Shown piece after piece: positions 52,983 to 61,388 of a stretch of DNA of 64,000 nucleotides. Under the pieces are notes generated by a model that was not told where the DNA came from, did not search any database, and saw only the letters and a list, made by a program, of their open reading frames with translations. Source of the DNA: Litoreibacter janthinus (GTDB lineage: Bacteria; Pseudomonadota; Alphaproteobacteria; Rhodobacterales; Rhodobacteraceae); assembly GCF_900111945.1 (NCBI RefSeq), contig NZ_FOYO01000003.1, positions 1 through 64,000 of the forward strand, written 5' to 3'. The translations under genes and the position numbers were made by a program. How positions within the stretch are numbered: position 1 is the stretch's first letter; each line of letters opens with the position of its first letter.

Positions 52983-54227
52983 ATGACGAAGCCTCCAATC
53001 CCGACTGTAAAGCCGGTTGCGCCACAACCTTTGGCCCCGGTGGCACCCACGGCACCTGTTACGCCCGTTGCGCCGCAACCGATCGCACCGATTGCCCCTG
53101 CTCCTGCGACACCAGTCGCCCCGCAAAAGCTGGCCCCCGTCAGCCCGCCTGCTGCCACGCCGGCCGTAGGTGCGCCATCCGGCAGCACGGGTGCGACAGT
53201 GCCCTGTTGTCCCGATGTGGCCTTCTTCGAAAAGTCCTCTGGCGGGCGCACGAGCTATTTTGCCTATGACGACAAAACCACCCTCGCGGCCACTCCGGGG
53301 ACGGACGAATATTGGATACCTCCGACCAAGACCAAAACCTTGCCGTCAGACAAAGAAACCCGCGACGGCGCGCGGTGGGTATCGGTCGGCGTCGGCCTAG
53401 AAACCCAGCTCGAGATCAAGTTCGATGGCGCGTTTCAAAACGCGTGCCTGCTCAATTGCACCTATGAATTTGCCCCTGCAGGCATTGCCGACGTCACAAG
53501 CCCCGCCATCACAGCCTCTGGGATGGCGTTCAAGATCAAAGGCAAAACCGCAGGCGAAGGCAGCCTCAAGGTCATGTGTGACGGCAAATTGCGCGGCTAT
53601 TTTCACATCTGGTGCATCCAGCCCGCGACGATCAACGTCGATGTCGCCAGCCTCGTGACGCCCCATTCAGCGGCGGCCAGCTACGTCGTGGCCGACCTGC
53701 AATCCTACATCAACGAGGTGTATCGACAGGTCTGCATTACGGTCCAGTTGAACGATGCAGGCGCGGTGACTGTCGCGCCAACCTTGACGACCTATCTCAA
53801 TACCGCAACCGCTGCGGGCCTTGCCCACCTCAACGAAATGGACACACTGGCCCAAGCCGCAAGCGCCAAGCTCACAAACAATTACCGGCTGTACTACTAC
53901 GTCAACACCGCGGGTCATTCCGGCGCATTGGGGGTTGTGTCTGGCGGGCTTGGAAGCTCGGGGCCCGGGTTCTCGTTCTTCGATTCCGACCTGCCCGGAT
54001 CTTACAACACCATGGCTCACGAGTTTGGCCATTTGCTGAACCTGTCGCATCCCGCGCATGACTTCGACGGCGATGAGTACCCGCCATGGCAGGCGTCAAA
54101 TCAGGCCAACAACATCCTCGCCGACGACAATTGGAACCTGATGGGGTATCAAGGTCCGGTGTCATCTCGTGGAGCCAACCGCAAGCCGCTGCGCTATCGC
54201 CAGTGGAAGAAATGTAACAGGAGCTGA
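52983..54227 (+). CDS. Putative T6SS metzincin metalloprotease effector
   Basis: A 414-residue protein from ATG 52983 (a GTG 6 bases earlier is possible). Residues ~1-65 are a Pro-rich arm with repeated P-V-A-P units. A middle region with paired Cys (VPCCPDV) and beta content leads to the catalytic domain (~225-414). HEFGHLLNLSH (~345-355) matches the zinc motif HExxHxxxxxH, and NLMGYQG downstream is a plausible Met-turn: a metzincin signature. There is no signal peptide, so delivery by VgrG is plausible given the DUF4123 gene before it. Target proteins are unknown. The last ~20 residues are strongly basic. Confidence 0.7.
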   Translation: MTKPPIPTVKPVAPQPLAPVAPTAPVTPVAPQPIAPIAPAPATPVAPQKLAPVSPPAATPAVGAPSGSTGATVPCCPDVAFFEKSSGGRTSYFAYDDKTTLAATPGTDEYWIPPTKTKTLPSDKETRDGARWVSVGVGLETQLEIKFDGAFQNACLLNCTYEFAPAGIADVTSPAITASGMAFKIKGKTAGEGSLKVMCDGKLRGYFHIWCIQPATINVDVASLVTPHSAAASYVVADLQSYINEVYRQVCITVQLNDAGAVTVAPTLTTYLNTATAAGLAHLNEMDTLAQAASAKLTNNYRLYYYVNTAGHSGALGVVSGGLGSSGPGFSFFDSDLPGSYNTMAHEFGHLLNLSHPAHDFDGDEYPPWQASNQANNILADDNWNLMGYQGPVSSRGANRKPLRYRQWKKCNRS

Positions 54228-54231
54228 ACCG

Positions 54232-54948
54232 ATGCTAGAGCACTATATCGAGATGGTTGAGCAACTATGCGCGGCCAATATCGCAGCAGAAATGCGCATG
54301 CTCGACATGTCGCAACTCGAGACGGGTCAGCAGGTGCACAACATCTACCAGACTCTGTCCACCGCCGACGCCACGCGCTGTCTGGAAGCCTATGTCGGGT
54401 TTCTATCCTACTCCGTGACCCCCCGCACACCCCCACAAGTTCTGCAAAGCTATATGGGGGCAGCAATGGGCGTGCCCGCAGAGCAGCGGCCAGAACTGCA
54501 AGAAGCCGTCGCCTATGCCTTCAGCCGGATCGAGGAGCTCACCCCGCAGCACGGGGTCTATTTTAAAACCGCGGGTCTTTACCGCATCCGGCTTGGTGCC
54601 TCGGCCCATGAAAAATTCGCGCTCATGGGGTTCTCCAATCACACCGATCTCGGCTTTTCCTATCACGTCTATCTGACCTTGATGGAACAGCCGCTTGGCC
54701 CCGAAGGGTTCCGCCTTGCCCTCGCAAGGGTTCAGCCCGATGTGGAGGCCACTGCGAACCTTGCCTCGGCCCTCTCCAGCCTCGCCGTCACGTTGAAACG
54801 CGAAGGGCGTGATGCCACGGATTTGTTGAAGGTCCTGTCCCCCCTGCGCGAGGACAATCGCCGCGCAACGGGTGTGAACGGTCCGGGCTCCGGTCCGGCG
54901 GTCGGCGACCTCGTGCGCCCTGTGTTCAAGGTGTTCGGTCAACAATAG
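54232..54948 (+). CDS. Candidate cytoplasmic immunity protein for the metalloprotease
   Basis: A 238-residue, mostly helical protein starting at ATG 54232, 4 bases after the effector stop, with a strong AACAGGAG site. No signal peptide or membrane helix. I do not recognise a family. Position and coupling suggest cognate immunity; a cytoplasmic location would mean the protease acts in the target cytoplasm. Alternative: a structural co-factor of the cargo. Confidence 0.5.
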   Translation: MLEHYIEMVEQLCAANIAAEMRMLDMSQLETGQQVHNIYQTLSTADATRCLEAYVGFLSYSVTPRTPPQVLQSYMGAAMGVPAEQRPELQEAVAYAFSRIEELTPQHGVYFKTAGLYRIRLGASAHEKFALMGFSNHTDLGFSYHVYLTLMEQPLGPEGFRLALARVQPDVEATANLASALSSLAVTLKREGRDATDLLKVLSPLREDNRRATGVNGPGSGPAVGDLVRPVFKVFGQQ

Positions 54949-55092
54949 CCCCAAGGCGGCAACATTATTGCTGATTGCGGGGATGGTTTGCCCCGGAAAT
55001 TGCGGCGTGGCACTATTTTGACTTTTCTTGAGGCGCTTTTTCCGCCAACATCTAAGCCATTCATTTATTAGAAGTTCTGTCGAAACACATAC

Positions 55093-56040
55093 ATGTCCCG
55101 ACCTTTACTGATTGACACAATCGTCGATATATCCCCGCTCGCGCCCGAGTTGGATCCAACCGACACTGTTCCGGCCCAGTTGCAGCCGGCTTTGCTAGGC
55201 GATTACGGCGCGGAGTCGGGACAAGCGCGCTTGTATGCCATCCTCGATGCGGCGCAGGCGACCGGCCTTGTCGATATGTTCGAGACACAAGAGCTGCCGC
55301 ATACATGCCTCTACTCCGGTGACGCGATGGCCAATATGGGTGATCTGTCGCCCTGGCTGATCGAACTGCGCCCCGATGATCGAATGCTACGCGATTTGAT
55401 GACCGCCGCCGACACAGCGGACGAAGACGGTCCTTGGCATTTCTGGCGGCGCCAGATCGGGATATTCTTGCGCTCCGATTTGCCACTGGAAGAGCTTCGG
55501 CTCCATTTTCGGAAATACACCAAGCTGCCTGATGAAGAAGGCGACACGTTCTTCCTGCGCTTCTTCGAACCGGACTTCCTTGCCGCCCTGCTGGGGCAGG
55601 CCACACCCGGTGAGATCGCGGGCTTCTTTGCGCCCCTCAAGTCGGTCATCGCCATCGAGCAGCCCCGCCCGGAGGTTTGGGCCGCCAGCGTGATGTCCGC
55701 CAACCCCGAGCTTGACGCGGCCCCCACCCGGATGACGCTGACACGGCGCAAATGGCGGGCGATGCAACTGGTCGAATACAACCGCCACGCCCGCAAAATC
55801 TGCGTGGCCCACAGCATCCCCAAGGCCGAGCATCAGGCCTTTGTCGACACAGCCGTGCGGCTCCAGACCTATGGCTTTGACCACGACACCAACCTCGTTG
55901 ACGCCTTCAAGGTGCTCCAAAAAGTCGACCACGCGCACCACCCCTCGATCTGGAAAACAATCGCCAGCGGGGAGCTGTCGTTGGGCTTCATCCTCTACAA
56001 GGTGCGGCAGCATTTCGGCCTAGAAGGAATTCCGGCATGA
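55093..56040 (+). CDS. DUF4123 T6SS adaptor (module 3)
   Basis: A 315-residue DUF4123 protein close in pattern to module 1: RLYAILDAAQ (~46), LYSGDAMANMGDLSPWLIEL, TFFLRFFEPDFL. The C-terminal ~120 residues may bind the client. It overlaps the next gene by ATGA, a tight adaptor-effector pair. The 144-base gap before it holds a small GGGG/CCCC hairpin and AT-rich sequence, enough for a separate promoter. Confidence 0.87.
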   Translation: MSRPLLIDTIVDISPLAPELDPTDTVPAQLQPALLGDYGAESGQARLYAILDAAQATGLVDMFETQELPHTCLYSGDAMANMGDLSPWLIELRPDDRMLRDLMTAADTADEDGPWHFWRRQIGIFLRSDLPLEELRLHFRKYTKLPDEEGDTFFLRFFEPDFLAALLGQATPGEIAGFFAPLKSVIAIEQPRPEVWAASVMSANPELDAAPTRMTLTRRKWRAMQLVEYNRHARKICVAHSIPKAEHQAFVDTAVRLQTYGFDHDTNLVDAFKVLQKVDHAHHPSIWKTIASGELSLGFILYKVRQHFGLEGIPA

Positions 56041-57890
56041 CCATCTGTATCGATTGCGGCACGACCAAAATCCTCTATGTCAGCTCATGCAGCGATTCAG
56101 GCGTAGGGGACAGCAAGGTTCTGGTCTGGGGTTGGCCCGACGCCGTCGATATCAACGCGGAAGAAGCGCTGATCGCCGACCACTTCAAGGCGGTCGAAGA
56201 TGCCCGCCGCACCGAAGACCCCGACAGTATCGCTGCCGCACAGGATGCGCTGGCCACGTTGCTGAAGGAGCATATACCGCAAACCTCAGACGCGCGTCCG
56301 TCGCAGCATCTTGTGCAAGCCTTCGATATTATCGGCAAGAAATGGACCTACATCCGCTCCGACAAAATGCGCAATCACTGGCGCAGCTATGATGTCGACA
56401 AGTCGCTGCTTGAAGCCCGCACCGTTGGGGCTGCCAATGACCCCAAGCAGCTGGAACGCGGGCGGCTTGCCTCGGCTTGGGATGAGGTGTCACAGAAGCT
56501 GACCGATGATCTGCGACAGGGTTTTCGCGGCCCCGACGGCAAGGGTGAATTACTGAAGGGCAGCGTCTCCGGCTCGATCACCGATCTGTGGAAGAACAAC
56601 TGGACCTCTTGGGTCGACGCGGTCAATGACAGCCTGCTTTATTCGAAGGCCGGGGCGAATTACGATCTTAGCGCCGCGGCGCAGGTGTTCCGCGGCTATG
56701 CGGGCTTCGACGTCGTTCTCGGATACAACCCCAACACCGGCACCTATGGTCTGTCGGCCTCCGGCAACGCGCGCGCAGTGCTCGCCGAGGCCAAGGCGGA
56801 CCTGACCGGCTACCTGCCGGACCGTGACGGTTGGCACGCGCTGATCGAATGGGCGGAAGGCAACCCGTCGCAAGCAGGCTCCGCCCAGCAGCTTGATTTC
56901 GGCTACTTCCGTTTCCGCGCCCAGATCGGGGTAGACGCCATGGTGGGCGCGTCGATCATGGGCACTGTCGGCGTGGAATACGTCCCCAAAACCGATGGCA
57001 AAGTCAGCGGCAAGGGCTCGTCTGCAGGTGGCAAGGGCGAGATCGCCGCCGGTGCCTTCGCAGGGGCCGAAGCCAGCGCCGAGGTCAAAGGCGGATTGGA
57101 ATGGGACAACCCTGAAAAGCGCGCCAGCAATGGCGGGCAACACGGCTGGGCCACCGTATTCGAGGTCGGAGTGCAGATCGCTGCGAACGCGGGGATCGGG
57201 GCCGAAGCGCATTTCAAGATTGAATTAGACAGTTCCACCGGCAAGCTCTACGCGCGCTGCGGTGCGCAATTGGTGATTGGCGTCGGGGCCAAAGGCGGGG
57301 TCACCGCTGCGGTGGGATTGAACACCGCCTTCGACTTCGTGGTCTATGTTTACCACCAGCTCGTCGCCAATGACTTCTCGCTGCTCAGCTTCATCTCTCG
57401 CTCTGCGTTTGAGGCAATCAAGGCGCTGGCCTACTATCTGATCGTCAAACCCGCGCAATATGTGATCGGAGAACTCGGCGATCTGGTTCAGGCCGCAATC
57501 ACTTCGGTCAGCCGGATGTTCACGGGCGCGCAAGAGGCGGAAGATTTCGCCCGCCGTATCCAAGCCCGCCCCGATATGTTGACGTTCGCGCCGCCGGAAA
57601 CCAAAGGCATGATCCTGTATCGTTTGGGCGAGACCTTCACCTTCTCCCGCGAGGAATATCAGGAAGGGGCCATTCTGGTCGTCATGGACACCATCCAATC
57701 CCGTCGCGAATGGGAACAGGTGATCGAGCGCGTCACCATCAACGGCGCCAGATCCAGCAAAGCCCAAGGTATGGCACGGATGAACGGTGTGCTAGACTGG
57801 GGGTCACAAACCAAGTTCAACCAGAAGGTGCTTGAGATCGAAAGCCAACGTGAAATCGCCCCCGACACGCCGACGCGATACTATGCGTAA
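56037..57890 (+). CDS. Putative membrane-acting T6SS effector
   Basis: A 617-residue protein with no signal peptide. It starts with a Cys-rich patch (ICIDCGTTKILYVSSCSDSG). Residues ~85-240 are helical. Residues ~300-440 are rich in Gly/Ala with alternating small residues (AGAFAGAEASAEVKGG, GVGAKGGVTAAVGL). Residues ~440-500 contain hydrophobic helices (FDFVVYVYHQLV, ALAYYLIVKPAQYVI), as in pore-forming toxins such as VasX-type effectors. No enzymatic motif is visible. The adaptor overlaps its start and an exported SUMF1-like gene overlaps its end, which fits effector plus immunity. Membrane damage is inferred. Confidence 0.6.
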   Translation: MTICIDCGTTKILYVSSCSDSGVGDSKVLVWGWPDAVDINAEEALIADHFKAVEDARRTEDPDSIAAAQDALATLLKEHIPQTSDARPSQHLVQAFDIIGKKWTYIRSDKMRNHWRSYDVDKSLLEARTVGAANDPKQLERGRLASAWDEVSQKLTDDLRQGFRGPDGKGELLKGSVSGSITDLWKNNWTSWVDAVNDSLLYSKAGANYDLSAAAQVFRGYAGFDVVLGYNPNTGTYGLSASGNARAVLAEAKADLTGYLPDRDGWHALIEWAEGNPSQAGSAQQLDFGYFRFRAQIGVDAMVGASIMGTVGVEYVPKTDGKVSGKGSSAGGKGEIAAGAFAGAEASAEVKGGLEWDNPEKRASNGGQHGWATVFEVGVQIAANAGIGAEAHFKIELDSSTGKLYARCGAQLVIGVGAKGGVTAAVGLNTAFDFVVYVYHQLVANDFSLLSFISRSAFEAIKALAYYLIVKPAQYVIGELGDLVQAAITSVSRMFTGAQEAEDFARRIQARPDMLTFAPPETKGMILYRLGETFTFSREEYQEGAILVVMDTIQSRREWEQVIERVTINGARSSKAQGMARMNGVLDWGSQTKFNQKVLEIESQREIAPDTPTRYYA

Positions 57891-58926
57891 CCTGACCTGT
57901 ATCGCCGCGGCCTGCACCGCCATTAGCACCGGAGCCTTCGCCATGGGATCAATTTTTGGTAGTGATTTCAAAGACTACACCCCTCCCAAAGCCAGTGACG
58001 CGAATATCTCAGCGCTGGTGGAGCGGGTGCTGGCAGACATGGTGTTTATCCCCGGCGGCAGCTTTTTGTTCGGCAATGTGCCGGTTCCGGTCGAGGTGGA
58101 CGGCGAGATCCGCGAAGAGCTGATTTACGGCCCGGCTGTTGACCCTGATCGCGCCCCGATCACACTGGACGGCTACTACGCCGCGCGGTTCGAGATCACC
58201 AATCACGACTTTGACCTCTATGCCGCGGCCAACGATCTGCCCCTGCGCCCCGACAACCCAATTCATCACGGCCGCCAAGGCCCCTACCCCGCCGTTCTGG
58301 CCCATCACCAGGCCGAAAGTTACTGTGCTTGGCTGGCGGAACTGACTGGCCAGCCCTTTGCGCTGCCAACCTCGGAGCAATGGGAATTCGCGGCGCGATC
58401 CGGCGGGCAAGCCGTGGCTTACGCAACGCAGGATGGCACTTACGATTATCTGGAGCAGCTTTACCGCCAGACCCTGGACGATCAGCCCAATACCCCGCAT
58501 CTGCCCGACGCCTATCCGCCGAACCCCTACGGGCTTTATGCGATGAGCTCCAATTTGGCGGAATGGGTGGCGGACGAATGGCTCGACACCGATGGCTTCC
58601 CTTTGAAGGACGGCGCTACTGGCGACCCTGAATCCCGTGACCGCCGCGTCTGGCGCGGCGCGGCCTACACCTCGCAGGCGTCGCTGAATTCGATTTTCAT
58701 GTTCGGTGCAGCGGGGCCATCCACGCGGTCAAAAACGCTGGAGATCAACGAGGACATGGCCCCCTATTTCGAGCCGGATCACCCGATCATCTATTGGGGA
58801 CGGGAAATCGGCGCGCGTTGCGTGGTCAACGTGGCCTCGGCGCCTGCAGACTCTGGCTTTGGGCGCAACGCCGGTCCTGTTCCGGACGACTTTCCAAAAC
58901 CCTTCGCACCGCTCGAACGCCGCTGA
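57883..58926 (+). CDS. Exported SUMF1/FGE-fold protein, possible immunity
   Basis: A 347-residue protein from ATG 57883, inside the last codons of the effector. Signal peptide ~1-20 ending GAFA-MG. The mature part is a formylglycine-generating-enzyme fold (FGE-sulfatase): VFIPGGSFLFG, DGYYAARFEITNHDF, ALPTSEQWEFAAR, PNPYGLYAMSSNLAEWV and a C-terminal GARCVVN. Only one of the two FGE catalytic Cys has an equivalent, so enzymatic activity is doubtful. The periplasmic location suits protection against a membrane-acting effector. Its N-terminus resembles the module 1 immunity protein. Confidence 0.75.
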   Translation: MRNLTCIAAACTAISTGAFAMGSIFGSDFKDYTPPKASDANISALVERVLADMVFIPGGSFLFGNVPVPVEVDGEIREELIYGPAVDPDRAPITLDGYYAARFEITNHDFDLYAAANDLPLRPDNPIHHGRQGPYPAVLAHHQAESYCAWLAELTGQPFALPTSEQWEFAARSGGQAVAYATQDGTYDYLEQLYRQTLDDQPNTPHLPDAYPPNPYGLYAMSSNLAEWVADEWLDTDGFPLKDGATGDPESRDRRVWRGAAYTSQASLNSIFMFGAAGPSTRSKTLEINEDMAPYFEPDHPIIYWGREIGARCVVNVASAPADSGFGRNAGPVPDDFPKPFAPLERR

Positions 58927-58979
58927 TGCAGGGCTCACAGCATCATTTCTTGGCAAAACGCCACGACAGGAGTAGCATC

Positions 58980-59021
58980 ATGCCAGTTATTTCACATTTT
59001 GACCGGGTTCTTTTTTCATGA
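58980..59021 (+). CDS. 13-codon leader ORF coupled to vgrG
   Basis: ATG 58980 follows GACAGGAGTAGCATC, a strong ribosome-binding site. The ORF encodes MPVISHFDRVLFS and its TGA overlaps the vgrG ATG (ATGA). The vgrG ATG itself is preceded by GTTCTTTTTTC with no Shine-Dalgarno match, so vgrG translation probably depends on this leader. Confidence 0.5.
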   Translation: MPVISHFDRVLFS

Positions 59022-61081
59022 ACAAACCATTTTCCCAAGACAACAAGGTCGGCAAACTTCACACCACGCTGGGCAAGGACCATTTAGTTCTCCTGCGATT
59101 CGATGGACATAGCAGCATCGACGATCTGTTCGAGTTCAACGTCGAGGCGCTGTCCCATGAACCGAATATCGATTTCAACGACCTGATCGGCACCCATGCC
59201 ACGGTTGAGCTGGACTCCATGACCGGCGACAAGTCCTTCTTTGACGGGGTTGTCACCGAGGCCGAGTGGACCGGAGTGCAAGAGAACGGCAACACCTACA
59301 ATCTGGTGCTGCGCCCTTGGTTCTGGCTGGCCTCGCGCCGCCGCAACCAGCGGATTTTCCACAATATGACCGTGGTCGACATCGTCTCGGAAGTGCTGGG
59401 CGAATATTCAGGTCATGGCGACACCGCCTTCGAGGTCAATCTGGTCCGCAGCTACCCCGAACTGGAATACACGGTCCAGTACCGCGAAAGCGACTTCACC
59501 TTCGTCACACGCCAGTTGGAACGCTTCGGCATCCACTATTTCTTCGTTCACGAGGAAGGCTCTCACAAGCTGGTCCTGAATGACGATATGGACAACTTCC
59601 CCGAGATTGAGCAGGGCGTCGTTCCCTTCTACCCGATCCTCGGCCAGCACCGCCCGCCGGAAGAGCATTTCTGGCACTGGCAGCCGCGCCGCCTGCTGAC
59701 CACCGGCGCTATTACGCTGACCGATTACAACTTCAAAACGCCCGTGTCGCAGATGCTGACCGAGCAGGTCGGAGACGCGCAATACGAGAACGGCAAGATC
59801 GAAAGCTTCGACTATCCCGGCGACTATCTCGACAAGCAACGCGGGGACGGCGTCGCCAAGCTGCGGACGTTGCAAGAACGCTCCAACGACCACTTCCATT
59901 CGGTCGTCGGCGACGTGGTATCGCTGAACGCCGGCTGTCGTGTGACTGTCGGTGGCCAGCAAGTGCCCGGCATTCTGGACGAGGAATTCCTGTGCGCCCG
60001 CGTGGACTACAGTTTCCGCTCCCAATCCTACGGGTCCGGCAGCAACGGCGATGACGGCTTTGCCTACACCGCAAGCTATATCATGACCCCTGTGACCGAG
60101 CCATTCGAGCCAGAACGTGTCACCCCCCGCCCTATTGTGCACGGCCCGCAAACAGCCGTGGTCGTCGGCCCCGAAGGCGAAGAGATTCACTGCGACGAAT
60201 ATGGCCGCATCAAAGTCAAATTCCACTGGGACCGCGACGCGGCCCACTCCATGTGGTGCCGTGTCAGCCAGAACTGGGCCGGCAAAGGCTGGGGCGGGAT
60301 GATTATCCCGCGCATCGGCATGGAAGTTGTTGTCGAATTCCTTGAAGGCGATCCGGACCAACCGCTGGTCACTGGCTGCGTCTACAACGGCAAGAACGGC
60401 GTCCCCTATGCGCTGCCTGCCAATAAGACCAAGTCCGTGTTCAAAACCGACACCCACAAAGGCGGCGGCTTCAACGAACTGACCTTCGAAGACCAGAAGG
60501 AAGAAGAAAAGATTTACATGCACGGGCAGAAGGATCAGGAGATCCATATCGAGAACAACCGCGAGAAGCGGGTCGATAATGACCAGTTCGAGACCGTAGG
60601 CCGTGACAAATCGATCTCTGTCGGCCAGGACCACACTGAATCGGTGGGCCGTGACGCCCGCCACACCGTGGGTCAGGACGTGAATTACACCGTGGGTCGA
60701 GACCAGATCGAAAACTACGGCAAGGACCATGTCCACAATGTCGGCAACATCCACAAACAGGCGATTTATGCCGATCACCTGATCTCTGTGGGCCGCAATG
60801 TGGAGCAGGAAGTCTCCGGCAAAATGACGGTGAACGTGGTTGAAAGCATCACCACCAACACCGGCAAGCACACCCTGATGGCCTATGACAAGTTCACCAT
60901 CAAAGGTCCAGGCTGCTCCATCACCCTTGGCGGTGGCACGATCGAGCTGAAAGCCGCGAAGATCAACCTGAAGGGCAACGTCTCCATGGGCGGCGCGGGG
61001 TCTGCGCAGGTTCCGACATTGTCTGGTGCGGCCAACAAGGCGCTCCCACTGGTCGAAGAATGCCCAAAAGAAGATAGCTGA
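59018..61081 (+). CDS. vgrG: T6SS spike protein VgrG (TssI)
   Basis: A 687-residue VgrG. The gp27-like part (~1-370) includes HLVLLRFDGHSSIDDLFEFNVEAL. The gp5 OB-fold (~385-475) has GRIKVKFHWDRD and SQNWAGKGWGGMIIPRIGMEV. The C-terminal beta-helix has 8-residue-type repeats (VGRDKSISVGQDHTESVGRD, and later copies to ~600), then a TIKGPGCSITLGGG segment. There is no extra catalytic domain. It is the only VgrG in the window and the likely carrier for module 3, and perhaps for modules 1 and 2. No PAAR tip gene is seen. Confidence 0.96.
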   Translation: MNKPFSQDNKVGKLHTTLGKDHLVLLRFDGHSSIDDLFEFNVEALSHEPNIDFNDLIGTHATVELDSMTGDKSFFDGVVTEAEWTGVQENGNTYNLVLRPWFWLASRRRNQRIFHNMTVVDIVSEVLGEYSGHGDTAFEVNLVRSYPELEYTVQYRESDFTFVTRQLERFGIHYFFVHEEGSHKLVLNDDMDNFPEIEQGVVPFYPILGQHRPPEEHFWHWQPRRLLTTGAITLTDYNFKTPVSQMLTEQVGDAQYENGKIESFDYPGDYLDKQRGDGVAKLRTLQERSNDHFHSVVGDVVSLNAGCRVTVGGQQVPGILDEEFLCARVDYSFRSQSYGSGSNGDDGFAYTASYIMTPVTEPFEPERVTPRPIVHGPQTAVVVGPEGEEIHCDEYGRIKVKFHWDRDAAHSMWCRVSQNWAGKGWGGMIIPRIGMEVVVEFLEGDPDQPLVTGCVYNGKNGVPYALPANKTKSVFKTDTHKGGGFNELTFEDQKEEEKIYMHGQKDQEIHIENNREKRVDNDQFETVGRDKSISVGQDHTESVGRDARHTVGQDVNYTVGRDQIENYGKDHVHNVGNIHKQAIYADHLISVGRNVEQEVSGKMTVNVVESITTNTGKHTLMAYDKFTIKGPGCSITLGGGTIELKAAKINLKGNVSMGGAGSAQVPTLSGAANKALPLVEECPKEDS

Positions 61082-61110
61082 CGCTGTCACGCGGCTCTCA
61101 CAATCGCTCA

Positions 61111-61142
61111 AGGGCTCGCTCAGGCGGGCCCTTTTGCTTTTT
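61111..61142 (+). terminator. Terminator downstream of vgrG
   Basis: AGGGCTCGC (61111-61119) pairs with GCGGGCCCT (61124-61132, one G-T pair) around TCAG, followed by TTTTGCTTTTT. It is 30 bases after the vgrG stop. The next ~190 bases, up to the parS-like repeat, hold nothing I can name. Confidence 0.75.
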
Positions 61143-61334
61143 AGGGTGGGTGGCCCGCTTCGGCCATCAACGCCCCTCAGGCCCCCTCTGGGCGTCTCTG
61201 GCAGGCAATTTAGGTAACGCCCCGAGCGCGTCGGCCTGCAAATATGATCCGGAAACCGGCCCAGAAAAAAGGTGACCCGGCCAAAATCTGACCGGGGTAC
61301 CTAAATTTTTCGTTATTTTTCAATGTACTAATGC

Positions 61335-61388
61335 AAGGTAACCCACGGGTTACCACCAACTACAGCGTGGTAACCCGTGGGTTACCTT
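61335..61388. other. parS: parS-like centromere: two inverted copies of an 18-bp palindrome
   Basis: GGTAACCCACGGGTTACC at 61337-61354 and GGTAACCCGTGGGTTACC at 61369-61386. Each is GGTAACCC-NN-GGGTTACC, and together they form a larger inverted repeat with 22-bp arms (61335-61356, 61367-61388) and a 10-base gap. The right copy encodes the last ParB codons and the stop (61360-61362) lies between the copies. Palindromic sites next to parB are the usual ParB-binding centromere. Confidence 0.75.

Noticed and set aside
52983..54227. PAAR-tip protein
   Set aside because: The N-terminal Pro-rich arm has no PAAR repeats or metal-tip pattern; the only clear motif is the metzincin site.
57883..58926. 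Active formylglycine-generating enzyme
   Set aside because: No sulfatase gene is present and only one of the two catalytic Cys positions has a counterpart.
59408..61111. 567-codon open frame antisense to vgrG
   Set aside because: It is a high-GC shadow of vgrG with no recognisable domain; vgrG on the other strand is certain.
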